DNA from: a bacterium
GTDB taxonomy: Bacteria > Verrucomicrobiota > Verrucomicrobiae > Opitutales > Opitutaceae
Reading direction: 5' to 3'
Assembly (NCBI GenBank): GCA_021780625.1
Contig: JAJXYI010000227.1
Span: 1 to 5,943, forward strand
DNA: 5,943 nt
Both the position numbers and the translations under genes were made by a program. The notes beneath the pieces were generated by a model, which had not been told where the DNA came from, searched no databases, and saw nothing but the letters and a program-made list of their open reading frames with translations. Shown piece after piece: positions 1-5,943 of the stretch. Within the stretch, counting starts at the first letter, position 1. Each line of letters starts with the position of its first letter.

Positions 1-2260
1 TGGCGTTGCGCAGCTCCTGCGAATCGGTGTTGAACGTCGTGTGCATCACGCCGCCGCGGTATTCGAGCGAGACGGACAGCTGTTCGCCCGTGTGGAAGCT
101 CACCGTGAAATTCACCGTCTGGTTCGCACGTGCCTGGATGTGCTCGCTGACATCGCGCACCACCTCGAGCGTCCGCGAGACCGTGCCAGCTGTGTCGCCA
201 GTCAAGGCACGCGCTGCCGTCTGTACGGGCGCCGAATGCACTGGCTGCGATGAAGACAGGTCCGGCGACGGGGACGCCGTGTGCGCGGTATCGTGAATCG
301 GTTGGCGGGAGGGTGTCATCGCGTCAAAGGAAGTAGCACCGTCGATGCCATCGATCGTTTTGCCAGGCTTTTGTCCCTTTTCTACAATGACTTGCCCGTC
401 TTTTTTTAAGGACTCCCCTCCCGAACCTCCCCCATCCTGGCGGTATCCGGCCCGAGGCAGGGAAGAAATTGCCGAGCCTGCCGAGCCACTCGCCGGCACG
501 ACGCCGCCCGTGCCGGAGTTTCGTACGGGGGTCGGCCTGGCTTCCGCAACGACGGCTGTAGCCTGACTGCCTGCTGCCGCAGCCGACATCGCTACTGTGA
601 CCTCGGGCTGTACGGACTGCGGAGCAGTCTGGGGAACGTCGGACGATGGCGTCGCCGCCGGAGCGGGAATAGCCGGGGCCGGCCTTGGGCTGGGCGTCGG
701 CACGCTCGTCTGAACCGTGGCCCTCGAGTCTCCAGCTGCGACCACGCTGCCAGGTGCATCCGTGGAGGGTACACGCGTCGCGGCCACGGCGCTCACGGCC
801 TTGGCCGAAGTGACCGGTACGTCGGCCTCTGCGACCGGAGATGAGGGCGTCGACGGGCCGGTCTTTGGCGCATCGACAGCCAATCCCTTTGACGTAAGCA
901 GCCGCGCAACCGAGCGAACCAGGTCGGGATCGCCCGACAGGTTCTGGATCGAACCGAGTTGGCTCTGCGCGTTCGGAGCGGCGCCTGTCGTATCCGTTGG
1001 AGTCTGGATCAAAGTCACACCCGGCGGGATGATCGTGCCCGCAGGACTGGGAACCGTGGTTCCGGCCAGCGCCGCCGTCGCAACCGCCGGCTGCGCGCCG
1101 GAAGTCGACGTTGCAAGCGCTGGCGCACCATCGGCCGCCTGCGGAACGTTCGCGGCTGCGGGAGCGGGAGTCCGCTTTGACGCGGCCATCAGGTTTGGAA
1201 GGGGCGCGGTCGGGCGCGTCGACTGCGTCAGGCCTACCACCATCGGGGTGACAGATGTGACAGCCTGAGGCAGGGACTCATTCGACCCGGCCTGCCGTTG
1301 CACGGGGTCCGTCCCCGCGTCGGCCGACGGCAGCCCAACCGTTGGCACCACCTGACCGACGACCGGCCCCATGGGCTGGCGAACCGGCGCGGATGTAGGG
1401 GATGACCCGATACCGCGAGCATCCGAGCGTGGGGCTGGCAGCGAAAATGCCGCGCCTTGAAGGTTGCCCCCGGAAATCGGCGCCGAAGACGAGGCAATGG
1501 TGACACGAGGGGCGATTCCTGCAGGCGCACCGGATGCACCGCCTGCGGGCGCAGCTTCGCCAGTCGCGGGCTCGGGCTCCGAAGCAGTCGGCGCCGCCGG
1601 GGCCGGGGGAAAATTCACGACGGCCACGGGAAGGCCCATGGCGGCGACTTGTGCGACCAAGGCGGGTGAAGGGTCGGACGACTTTCCGAGCGGCGCGCCG
1701 CATGTCTTCTCACGCGCTCCGGCTACAGCGGTTCCGCTCACGTTTCGGCCTGCCGTCTGGGCGGATGTGGCTGGAGTTGCAGCGGCATCGACGGTCAGAT
1801 CACTGCCGGCGACTGGAGTCAGATCCGGGTTCGGCACCAGGCGACCGACCGAGGTGGGTTGAGCACCAGGAGCCGGGGACACGGAACGCGCACCCGTCAC
1901 AGGAGCTTCTGCCTGCGCCGCCACGTCAATCATCGATTCAGACAACACTGCAGCTTTCCCCTGAGCGCCAGCGGTCGGAGCGACAAGTGCATCCAACGGG
2001 ACGATCCCTGCCGTCGGTGGCGTCGTTGCCGATGCCCCGGCCGCGGCAGGTTCATTTGAGACGGCGGCGCGGACAATGGAAATTACGCCAGTCCCCGTGC
2101 GCGTTCCCGCCGCTTGGTTGTTGAGCAGATCTGAAAAGGCATTGCCCGACGTGTCGGCGGGAATCGTTGATTGATCCCCCGACAGGCCGAGTGCGGCAGA
2201 CTCCGGCCCGGCCAGGGTGGCTGCGGGCTGCGGAGTGATAAACGGAAGTGAAACGGGCAT
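1..2260 (-). CDS. fliK: Flagellar hook-length control protein FliK (large; 3' end outside window)
   Basis: FliK is exported during hook growth, measures hook length with its N-terminal ruler, and flips the FlhB/FlhA export gate to filament substrates with its C-terminal domain. Read from ATG 2260, the minus strand has no stop for 753 codons to the edge. The start (MPVSLPFITPQPAATLAGPE) leads into a very Ala/Pro/Thr/Ser/Gly/Val-rich, probably disordered ruler with one Cys, two Tyr and no Trp in the visible part. A more ordered island lies at about 430-466 and a Gly/Lys-rich stretch at about 605-640. From about residue 692 composition becomes domain-like (VSRTLEVVRDVSEHIQ, then VNFTVSFHTGEQLSVSLEY and GGVMHTTFNT), matching the beta-strand pattern of the FliK C-terminal domain. 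E. coli FliK has about 405 residues, so this is unusually long. A TTG at 2290 is an alternative start. Position after fliJ and the motE-like gene supports the call; the ruler itself has little sequence identity to lean on. Confidence 0.88.
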   Translation of the reverse strand, partial: MPVSLPFITPQPAATLAGPESAALGLSGDQSTIPADTSGNAFSDLLNNQAAGTRTGTGVISIVRAAVSNEPAAAGASATTPPTAGIVPLDALVAPTAGAQGKAAVLSESMIDVAAQAEAPVTGARSVSPAPGAQPTSVGRLVPNPDLTPVAGSDLTVDAAATPATSAQTAGRNVSGTAVAGAREKTCGAPLGKSSDPSPALVAQVAAMGLPVAVVNFPPAPAAPTASEPEPATGEAAPAGGASGAPAGIAPRVTIASSSAPISGGNLQGAAFSLPAPRSDARGIGSSPTSAPVRQPMGPVVGQVVPTVGLPSADAGTDPVQRQAGSNESLPQAVTSVTPMVVGLTQSTRPTAPLPNLMAASKRTPAPAAANVPQAADGAPALATSTSGAQPAVATAALAGTTVPSPAGTIIPPGVTLIQTPTDTTGAAPNAQSQLGSIQNLSGDPDLVRSVARLLTSKGLAVDAPKTGPSTPSSPVAEADVPVTSAKAVSAVAATRVPSTDAPGSVVAAGDSRATVQTSVPTPSPRPAPAIPAPAATPSSDVPQTAPQSVQPEVTVAMSAAAAGSQATAVVAEARPTPVRNSGTGGVVPASGSAGSAISSLPRAGYRQDGGGSGGESLKKDGQVIVEKGQKPGKTIDGIDGATSFDAMTPSRQPIHDTAHTASPSPDLSSSQPVHSAPVQTAARALTGDTAGTVSRTLEVVRDVSEHIQARANQTVNFTVSFHTGEQLSVSLEYRGGVMHTTFNTDSQELRNA
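401..437 (-). other. A7 tract preceded by purine-rich Shine-Dalgarno-like sequence inside fliK
   Basis: On the minus strand the fliK codons TCC-TTA-AAA-AAA-GAC (residues 617-621) contain a run of seven A (407-401). It is preceded within 5-30 bases by GGGAGG and GGGAGGGGAG, which encode Gly-Gly-Ser-Gly-Gly-Glu-Ser. In frame the run reads A-AAA-AAA, a heptamer on which ribosomes or RNA polymerase can slip. The pattern is visible; any actual slippage is inferred and may not occur. Confidence 0.25.
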
Positions 2261-2295
2261 TGGAAAGGAGTCCGTCCATCCGTGGAGCAATCAGG

Positions 2296-2317
2296 TCCGT
2301 CTCCTCCCTGAGACGGA
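2296..2317 (-). promoter_or_regulatory. 8-bp perfect hairpin holding a Shine-Dalgarno-like sequence upstream of fliK
   Basis: On the minus strand TCCGTCTC (2317-2310) pairs perfectly with GAGACGGA (2303-2296) around the six-base loop AGGGAG (2309-2304). The loop plus the start of the 3' arm reads AGGGAGGAG, the best Shine-Dalgarno-like sequence seen at any gene boundary of this window. It lies 10-12 bases before an in-frame TTG (2290) and about 40 bases before the ATG at 2260. The hairpin would therefore partly mask a ribosome site. No T-run follows the stem, so termination is unlikely. The pairing is seen; the regulatory role is inferred. Confidence 0.4.
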
Positions 2318-2320
2318 TTT

Positions 2321-2342
2321 GCCGGTGGGGTTCGCCGCCGGC
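2321..2342 (-). other. Potential GC-rich hairpin in the motE-like/fliK spacer
   Basis: On the minus strand GCCGG (2342-2338) can pair with CCGGC (2325-2321), extended by two further G-C pairs after one mismatch, with a six-base loop. A perfect 10-base palindrome, GCAGCGCTGC (2341-2350), adjoins it. No T-run follows, so it is not a classical intrinsic terminator. It may be chance in GC-rich DNA. Confidence 0.3.
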
Positions 2343-2352
2343 AGCGCTGCGT

Positions 2353-2967
2353 TCAGGGCGTCGTGGGAGGCTTGGCCACCCTGATGAGCCGGAGCTGGTC
2401 GGTGATCGACGCGGCTCGTCTTGCGAGATTCGGGTCGGCAACGGACTCGCGGCTCATCTCCTCGAAGATCGCGCCGACGGCATCCGGCTTCATGAGCGAC
2501 ATCAACTTCACCACCGTCCGATCGTTGAGGTCGCGGAAGATGGCGACGGCCGCCTGCGGGGATAGTCCGGCATAAGTCTGCGCGAGTTTCTTCAGGTTGG
2601 CCTGCTCGCCGAGACCGACCTCAACCAAACGCTGGTCGATCATGTCCCGCATCGCCTCGATCTGTTTGCGGGTCTTGGCCAGTTCCTGGGACTCGAGATT
2701 CAGGCGCGCCTCCCGCTGATCGAGTTCGTCCTCGCGCTTTTTGACGTCGGCGCGTTCCGATCGGAGATCCGAGGCGAGGTTCTCTATCTCAACCGTCCAA
2801 AAATCCCAGGGCTTCTGAGGCTTCTTCGCCGCTTCGGCGGCTGCGCGCCGGGCGGCGATGACGTCCGCATAATGGGCGGCCGCCTTCCAGACCACGAAGA
2901 CGGTGGTGCCGCTGCCTAGCAGGAGGCCGAGGAGAACGAGCAGGAGGGTTTTGGCGAATCGACTCAT
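2353..2967 (-). CDS. MotE/FlbB/YlxF-like membrane-anchored coiled-coil protein with MgtE-N-like domain
   Basis: This 204-residue protein has three visible parts. Residues about 7-28 form one hydrophobic segment (LLLVLLGLLLGSGTTVFVVW), preceded by R3 and K6, that should be an uncleaved signal anchor. Residues about 57-115 form a heptad-rich charged coiled coil (around DELDQREARLNLESQELAK). Residues about 122-175 form a helical domain with the pattern LAQTYAGLSPQAAVAIFRDL and VVKLMSLMKPDAVGAIFEEM, typical of MgtE intracellular-N-like domains. The tail is polar. This architecture and its place between fliJ and fliK match YlxF of Bacillus, the spirochete motor collar protein FlbB, and MotE of alphaproteobacteria (a chaperone for the periplasmic motility protein MotC). 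The exact role here is inferred, not shown. The positive residues at the N-terminus favour a cytoplasmic N-terminus with the rest periplasmic, but basic residues after the segment (ARR, KK) leave this open. It is not a Mg2+ transporter: the MgtE channel helices are absent. Confidence 0.85.
   Translation of the reverse strand: MSRFAKTLLLVLLGLLLGSGTTVFVVWKAAAHYADVIAARRAAAEAAKKPQKPWDFWTVEIENLASDLRSERADVKKREDELDQREARLNLESQELAKTRKQIEAMRDMIDQRLVEVGLGEQANLKKLAQTYAGLSPQAAVAIFRDLNDRTVVKLMSLMKPDAVGAIFEEMSRESVADPNLARRAASITDQLRLIRVAKPPTTP
2964..2967 (-). promoter_or_regulatory. ATGA stop-start overlap of fliJ and the motE-like gene
   Basis: The fliJ stop TGA (2966-2964) and the next start ATG (2967-2965) overlap as ATGA. 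No Shine-Dalgarno-like sequence precedes the ATG, so coupled reinitiation is the likely mode of translation. The overlap supports the chosen start of the motE-like gene. Confidence 0.78.
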
Positions 2968-3419
2968 GACGTGAGCAGCTGGACGCGGCCGGCGGTGGCG
3001 TTGGTGCGGTCGTCGAGAAGCGCCTGTTCCTCGCGATCGGATTCGAGGCGGTGCTCCATGCGCGCCTTCGACTCTAGGTTGTCGATCATCCGCACATCCT
3101 TGCGCGCGGCGATCCAGCCCTCGCGGGCCTTTGCGAGTGTCCGTTGGGCCAGCGTGAGCCCCTCGGTCGCGCGTTTCACGCGTTCGCGCTGCACCTGAAA
3201 CTCGTAGAGAAATGAAATCTGTTCCGCCGGCAGGAAGGTTCCGCTCCGTTTTGCCGCCACGACCCGCTCCAGTTCCGCGAGCTCGTCGCGTGCCGCGGTC
3301 AGGGCCGCCTGGGCAGCGGCCTCGGCGCGAACCGCCTCGCCGAACACCTCGCGCGCGCGGAGTTCGCGAATGTGCCGCACGGTCTGGACGGATTTGAGGG
3401 TGAAGCGAAACTTCTTCAT
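2964..3419 (-). CDS. fliJ: Flagellar export protein FliJ
   Basis: FliJ is a small, almost wholly helical coiled-coil protein. It inserts into the FliI hexamer like the gamma subunit of F1-ATPase, contacts FlhA and helps recycle export chaperones. The 151-residue protein matches family size. It opens with the typical KKFRFTLKSVQTVRHIREL segment (2-20), has two long heptad-rich helices (about 12-58 and 65-145) joined near residues 59-66 (SGTFLPAE), and ends with the charged IDNLESKARMEHRLES region (112-127) that resembles the conserved C-terminal part of FliJ. FliJ sequences are weakly conserved, so the call rests jointly on size, coiled-coil character, N-terminal pattern and position directly after fliI. 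It overlaps both neighbours by four bases, which implies tightly coupled synthesis with FliI and the next protein. Confidence 0.9.
   Translation of the reverse strand: MKKFRFTLKSVQTVRHIRELRAREVFGEAVRAEAAAQAALTAARDELAELERVVAAKRSGTFLPAEQISFLYEFQVQRERVKRATEGLTLAQRTLAKAREGWIAARKDVRMIDNLESKARMEHRLESDREEQALLDDRTNATAGRVQLLTS
3416..3419 (-). promoter_or_regulatory. ATGA stop-start overlap of fliI and fliJ
   Basis: The fliI stop TGA (3418-3416) and the fliJ start ATG (3419-3417) share four bases as ATGA. No Shine-Dalgarno-like sequence is visible in the 20 bases before the ATG, so fliJ translation most likely depends on termination-reinitiation by ribosomes finishing fliI. This overlap also fixes the fliJ start. 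Confidence 0.8.
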
Positions 3420-4744
3420 GTGCCGACGATTTTTGCGAGCGACTCGAAGGTCTGCTTTCGGGGAATCCGCTCGAAGACGCCTTGACGAAGGAAATTCCGA
3501 AGCGGGGTATTCAGCGCAACGGCCTGATCCAGGGCCGCATTCCCGCCCTTTTGGTAGGCTCCGATCGTGATCAGGTCCTCATTCTTTCGATACAACGCGA
3601 GATGTTCGCGCGCGCGCCCGGCGAGGTCCACCTCCTGGGGTGTGCAGATGTCGCGCACCAGTCGGCTCACGCTCTCGAGCACGTCGATCGCGGGGTAGTG
3701 ATTCTGATGCGCCAGGGCGCGGGAAAGCACGATGTGCCCGTCGAGTATGCCGCGCACCGCGTCGGCGACGGGCTCGTTCATGTCGTCGCCCTCGACCAGC
3801 ACCGTGTACAGCGCCGTGATCGCCCCGGACTCGCCCGCACCCGAGCGCTCGAGCAGCCGGGGAAGCATCGCAAAGACACTGGGCGTGTAGCCGCGCGTCG
3901 CCGGGGGCTCGCCGGTGGCCAGGCCGATTTCGCGCTGCGCCATCGCAAAGCGGGTGACGGAATCCATCAACAGGAGGACATTCTTGCCGGCGTCGCGGTA
4001 AGCCTCGGCCAGTGCGGTCGCAGTGAAGGCGGCCCGCAGGCGCAGCGGCGCAGGCGTGTCGCTCGTGGCCACGACCACCACGGAGCGGGACAGCCCCTCC
4101 TCGCCCAGGTCTTTCTCGAGAAATTCGCGGACCTCGCGACCGCGCTCGCCGACCAGCCCCACGACCACCACGTCCGCCTCGGCGTCGCGGGCGATCATGC
4201 CTAGCAGGGTGGACTTTCCGACGCCGGAACCGGCGAACAGGCCGAGACGCTGGCCGCGGCCGAACGGCACGAACGCGTCGATCGCGCGCACGCCCGTCGC
4301 AAAGACGTTCTTGATCCGCTGGCGGCGGAGCGGGTGCGGAGGCATGGCCGACTGGGCGTCCGCACGTTGGACCGCCAGCAGACCCGCCGCATCGAGCGGC
4401 CTTCCAAGCGCATCGAGCACACGGCCCAGCAAGTGCTCGTCCGCGACCGGCAGCGGAGGACGATCGGACGCCGCGACCTCGCAGCCCGGATGGAGGCCCA
4501 CGGTGTCGCCGAGCGGCATCAGAAGCACCCGTTCGCCGCGAAAGCCGACGACTTCGGCCATGACCGAGAGATCCTGCCGCTCGGACGAGATTCGGCACAG
4601 CTCTCCGAGGCCCACGTTCGGGCCTTCGGATTCAATGATCAGACCCGTGATGCCCACGACGCGTCCGAGGCGCCGCGCCGGAGCGACCGCCCGCACCTGG
4701 GAGCGGAGCGCCTCGAGCATCGGAATGACATCAGCCTGGGGCAT
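3416..4744 (-). CDS. fliI: Flagellum-specific export ATPase FliI
   Basis: FliI is the hexameric ATPase of the flagellar type III export apparatus, homologous to the F1-ATPase beta subunit; it helps unload and deliver substrates at the export gate. The 442-residue protein is of normal family length. An N-terminal beta-barrel region covers about 20-95. The catalytic core has Walker A AGSGVGKST (171-179, K177), the catalytic-glutamate segment GERGREV (199-205, E200), Walker B LLLMDS (257-262, D261), the RFAMAQREIGLATGEPPATR stretch (265-284), and the alpha/beta ATPase signature PAIDVLESVS (351-360). The C-terminal helical domain ends at GT. All catalytic residues I can name are present, so it should be active. 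The first ATG is 16 bases after the fliH stop and lacks a visible Shine-Dalgarno sequence. A virulence-type ATPase (SctN) is the alternative, but the neighbouring fliG, fliH and fliJ make FliI clear. Confidence 0.97.
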   Translation of the reverse strand: MPQADVIPMLEALRSQVRAVAPARRLGRVVGITGLIIESEGPNVGLGELCRISSERQDLSVMAEVVGFRGERVLLMPLGDTVGLHPGCEVAASDRPPLPVADEHLLGRVLDALGRPLDAAGLLAVQRADAQSAMPPHPLRRQRIKNVFATGVRAIDAFVPFGRGQRLGLFAGSGVGKSTLLGMIARDAEADVVVVGLVGERGREVREFLEKDLGEEGLSRSVVVVATSDTPAPLRLRAAFTATALAEAYRDAGKNVLLLMDSVTRFAMAQREIGLATGEPPATRGYTPSVFAMLPRLLERSGAGESGAITALYTVLVEGDDMNEPVADAVRGILDGHIVLSRALAHQNHYPAIDVLESVSRLVRDICTPQEVDLAGRAREHLALYRKNEDLITIGAYQKGGNAALDQAVALNTPLRNFLRQGVFERIPRKQTFESLAKIVGT

Positions 4745-4760
4745 GGGTGAAAAAATGGGA

Positions 4761-5348
4761 TCAGGAGGCCCGCACGAGTTCGTGTTCGATGGTCTCGAGC
4801 TTTGCGCTGAGCCGGGCGTCGGTCAGACCGAAACGACTGCGAACCTGGCAATCGCCGGGGCCGAGCGCCGCGTCGGACCGTATCTTGAGCCCTGGATACC
4901 GCGAGGATAGGTCGGGCATGTGCCTGACCAGCAACTCGGCGTCGCGGGCTGACACGATGAGCTCGAGGTTCTCGCGTTCGGGGAAGAGCTGTTCGAGGGC
5001 CTCGGCGCACAGCAGGGCCACGACCTCCGAGGGGGGCTCGAAGCCGGCCAGAAGTCGGCGCGCGATGTCCATTGCAAGCGCGGGCAGCCCAGCCCGGAGC
5101 TGCTCGATCATCGCGGTGTCCATGTGCGGCAGGTTCTTCAGCAGCCCGTCCTGGAGCTGATGCACCTCGTTGCGAAACTCGACCAGCTGGCTGTCCGCGA
5201 AGGCGCGGGCCGCGTCGTACCCCTCGCGGTATCCCGCGGCGCGGGCAGCGGCGATGTCGGCCTCCGTGTATTCCTTCGCGGCGCGGCCAGGTATCACGGC
5301 GCCGGAAAGCGGACGGTCGAAGACGATGAGGCGGTGCTGGGTTCCCAT
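4761..5348 (-). CDS. fliH: Flagellar assembly protein FliH (regulator of the export ATPase)
   Basis: FliH is the peripheral-stalk-like partner of FliI: a FliH dimer binds the FliI N-terminus, restrains its ATPase activity and tethers it to the C-ring and export gate. The 195-residue protein has the expected layout. A variable N-terminus (about 1-30) is followed by a helical stretch with the glycine-spaced GYxxGY motif (residues 39-44, GYREGY) and a long amphipathic helix to about residue 75. The C-terminal V-ATPase-E-like domain follows (about 80-195), with the family hallmark GDCQVRSRFGLTDARL at 165-180. The length is slightly below that of E. coli FliH. The ATG lies 18 bases after the fliG stop and no Shine-Dalgarno sequence is visible before it, so coupled translation from fliG is likely. 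The gene position between fliG and fliI supports the call. Confidence 0.93.
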   Translation of the reverse strand: MGTQHRLIVFDRPLSGAVIPGRAAKEYTEADIAAARAAGYREGYDAARAFADSQLVEFRNEVHQLQDGLLKNLPHMDTAMIEQLRAGLPALAMDIARRLLAGFEPPSEVVALLCAEALEQLFPERENLELIVSARDAELLVRHMPDLSSRYPGLKIRSDAALGPGDCQVRSRFGLTDARLSAKLETIEHELVRAS

Positions 5349-5366
5349 GGCGTTCGGGGACGCGGA

Positions 5367-5943
5367 TTAGGCGACCACGGCGTCCTCCGAGTTGTCGAGG
5401 CTCACCGAGCCCTCCTCCTCCAGACGGCGCACAACCTGGATGATCGTATCCTGGGCCGATTCGACGTCTTTGAGGCGGACTGGTCCGAGCATCGAAATTT
5501 CGTCGCGCAGGCTCTCCGCCGCGCGTTTCGAGATGGACGCGTAGATCTTGTCCTTCAGGGCCTCGCTGGCGGACTTCATGGCCACCGCCAGGTCCGCCGA
5601 GTCCACCTCGCGCAGCACGCGCTGCAGATCCGCGGCCTGGAGGCGCTGCAGGTCGTCGAAGCTGAACATCTTCCTTCGGATCGCCGCGCCGAGCTGGGCA
5701 TTGCGTTCCTCCAGGCGGGCGAGCAGGCCCTTCGACATCTCCTTGTCGATGCCGTTGAGCAGCGAAGCCACCGCACGAACGCCACCGCTGTGATGGAAGG
5801 TGGGCCGCACCTTCGTGTCGAAATGCTTGCCCAGGCTGCGGACGATCTTGGCCACTAGATCCAGCGAGGTGCTTTCGATTGATCCGAGCCGCTCGATCAC
5901 GTCTTCGCGTACGTCAGGCGAGAGCATGGTGAAGATTTCGCCG
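5367..5943 (-). CDS. fliG: Flagellar motor switch protein FliG (middle and C-terminal domains; 5' end outside window)
   Basis: FliG is the rotor protein of the flagellar C-ring; its C-terminal domain receives torque from the stator. The frame is open to the window edge (GEIFT precedes the first visible Met), so the N-terminal domain and the EHPQ part of the middle domain lie outside. About 191 residues are visible: the end of the middle domain (LSPDVREDVIERL), a Gly-Gly linker (HHSGGVRAVASLLN), the MFxF motif as MFSF, and the C-terminal domain (LQRVLREVDSADLAVAMK, SKRAAESLRDE, GPVRLKDVE). From memory of E. coli FliG, the charged torque residues K264, R281, D288, D289 and R297 correspond here to K, R, D, E and R, so all charges are kept with one Asp-to-Glu change. 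The gene ends in TAA, 18 bases before fliH. Identification is very secure; the Met at 5927 is internal, not the start. Confidence 0.96.
   Translation of the reverse strand, partial: GEIFTMLSPDVREDVIERLGSIESTSLDLVAKIVRSLGKHFDTKVRPTFHHSGGVRAVASLLNGIDKEMSKGLLARLEERNAQLGAAIRRKMFSFDDLQRLQAADLQRVLREVDSADLAVAMKSASEALKDKIYASISKRAAESLRDEISMLGPVRLKDVESAQDTIIQVVRRLEEEGSVSLDNSEDAVVA

Noticed and set aside
717..1268. Plus-strand 183-codon ORF, Ala/Thr/Gly-rich
   Set aside because: It lies antisense to the continuous fliK frame, has the low-complexity composition expected from reading GC-rich linker codons on the other strand, and shows no domain or ribosome site.
2261..2352. Intrinsic terminator or sigma-54/sigma-28 promoter between the motE-like gene and fliK
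   Set aside because: Hairpins are present but no T-run follows on the minus strand. No GG-N10-GC pair with a convincing TGGCAC/TTGC context and no flagellar sigma-28 pattern was seen.
2052..2441. Minus-strand 129-codon ORF spanning the motE-like end and fliK start
   Set aside because: It straddles two genes in a different frame; its internal ATG at 2279 competes with the fliK start, but the product has no family resemblance and the fliK frame continues for over 2 kb.
3482..4204. Plus-strand 240-codon ORF opposite fliI
   Set aside because: It is an in-register antisense shadow of the highly conserved fliI frame; the His/Arg/Gln-rich product has no recognisable motif.
3579..4598. Minus-strand 339-codon ORF in another frame of fliI
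   Set aside because: The product is Arg/Ala/Gly-rich without motifs, while the overlapping fliI frame carries every ATPase signature. Long alternative frames are expected at this GC content.
5124..5858. Plus-strand 244-codon ORF across fliH and fliG
   Set aside because: It is antisense to two firmly identified flagellar genes across their junction and has no recognisable domain.
1..5943. Novel defence, mobile or CRISPR-type system
   Set aside because: All strand-consistent coding is accounted for by flagellar genes in a conserved order. No repeat-spacer array, transposase, integrase or terminal inverted repeats were seen.

Overview
This is a high-GC bacterial window that reads as one flagellar export and motor operon, entirely on the minus strand. 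Transcription runs from position 5943 down to position 1. In that order the genes are: the 3' part of fliG (rotor/switch protein), fliH (ATPase regulator), fliI (export ATPase), fliJ (central stalk of the ATPase), a membrane-anchored coiled-coil protein of the MotE/FlbB/YlxF type with an MgtE-N-like domain, and fliK (hook-length ruler), which runs off the low-coordinate edge.

The order fliG-fliH-fliI-fliJ-(ylxF/motE-like)-fliK is the conserved core seen in many phyla, including the Bacillus fla/che operon; flgD and flgE would commonly follow fliK. The GC-rich, Ala/Arg-rich coding style fits a Gram-negative high-GC lineage. A Verrucomicrobiota/Opitutales-like host is my guess from general resemblance only and is weakly supported. 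No rRNA, tRNA, mobile element, CRISPR array or plus-strand gene is supported.

Layout: 5943-5367 fliG (5' end missing); 5348-4761 fliH; 4744-3416 fliI; 3419-2964 fliJ, overlapping fliI by 4 bases (ATGA); 2967-2353 motE-like gene, overlapping fliJ by 4 bases (ATGA); a 92-base spacer with two potential hairpins; then 2260-1 fliK (3' end missing). The 2.2 kb at the left looks empty of long closed ORFs, but the minus strand is open without a stop from 2260 to the edge. It encodes at least 753 residues of Ala/Pro/Thr/Ser-rich sequence ending in the start of a recognisable FliK C-terminal domain.

Functionally, FliH, FliI and FliJ form the soluble ATPase complex that feeds substrates to the flagellar type III export gate. 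FliG is the rotor protein on which the stators act. The MotE-like protein probably acts in motor or stator assembly. FliK is exported to measure hook length and switch the gate from rod/hook to filament substrates. The window is mostly ordinary flagellar machinery. The points worth a second look are the very long FliK, a hairpin that would sequester a Shine-Dalgarno-like sequence upstream of it, an A7 tract behind purine-rich sequence inside fliK, and the MotE-like gene itself.
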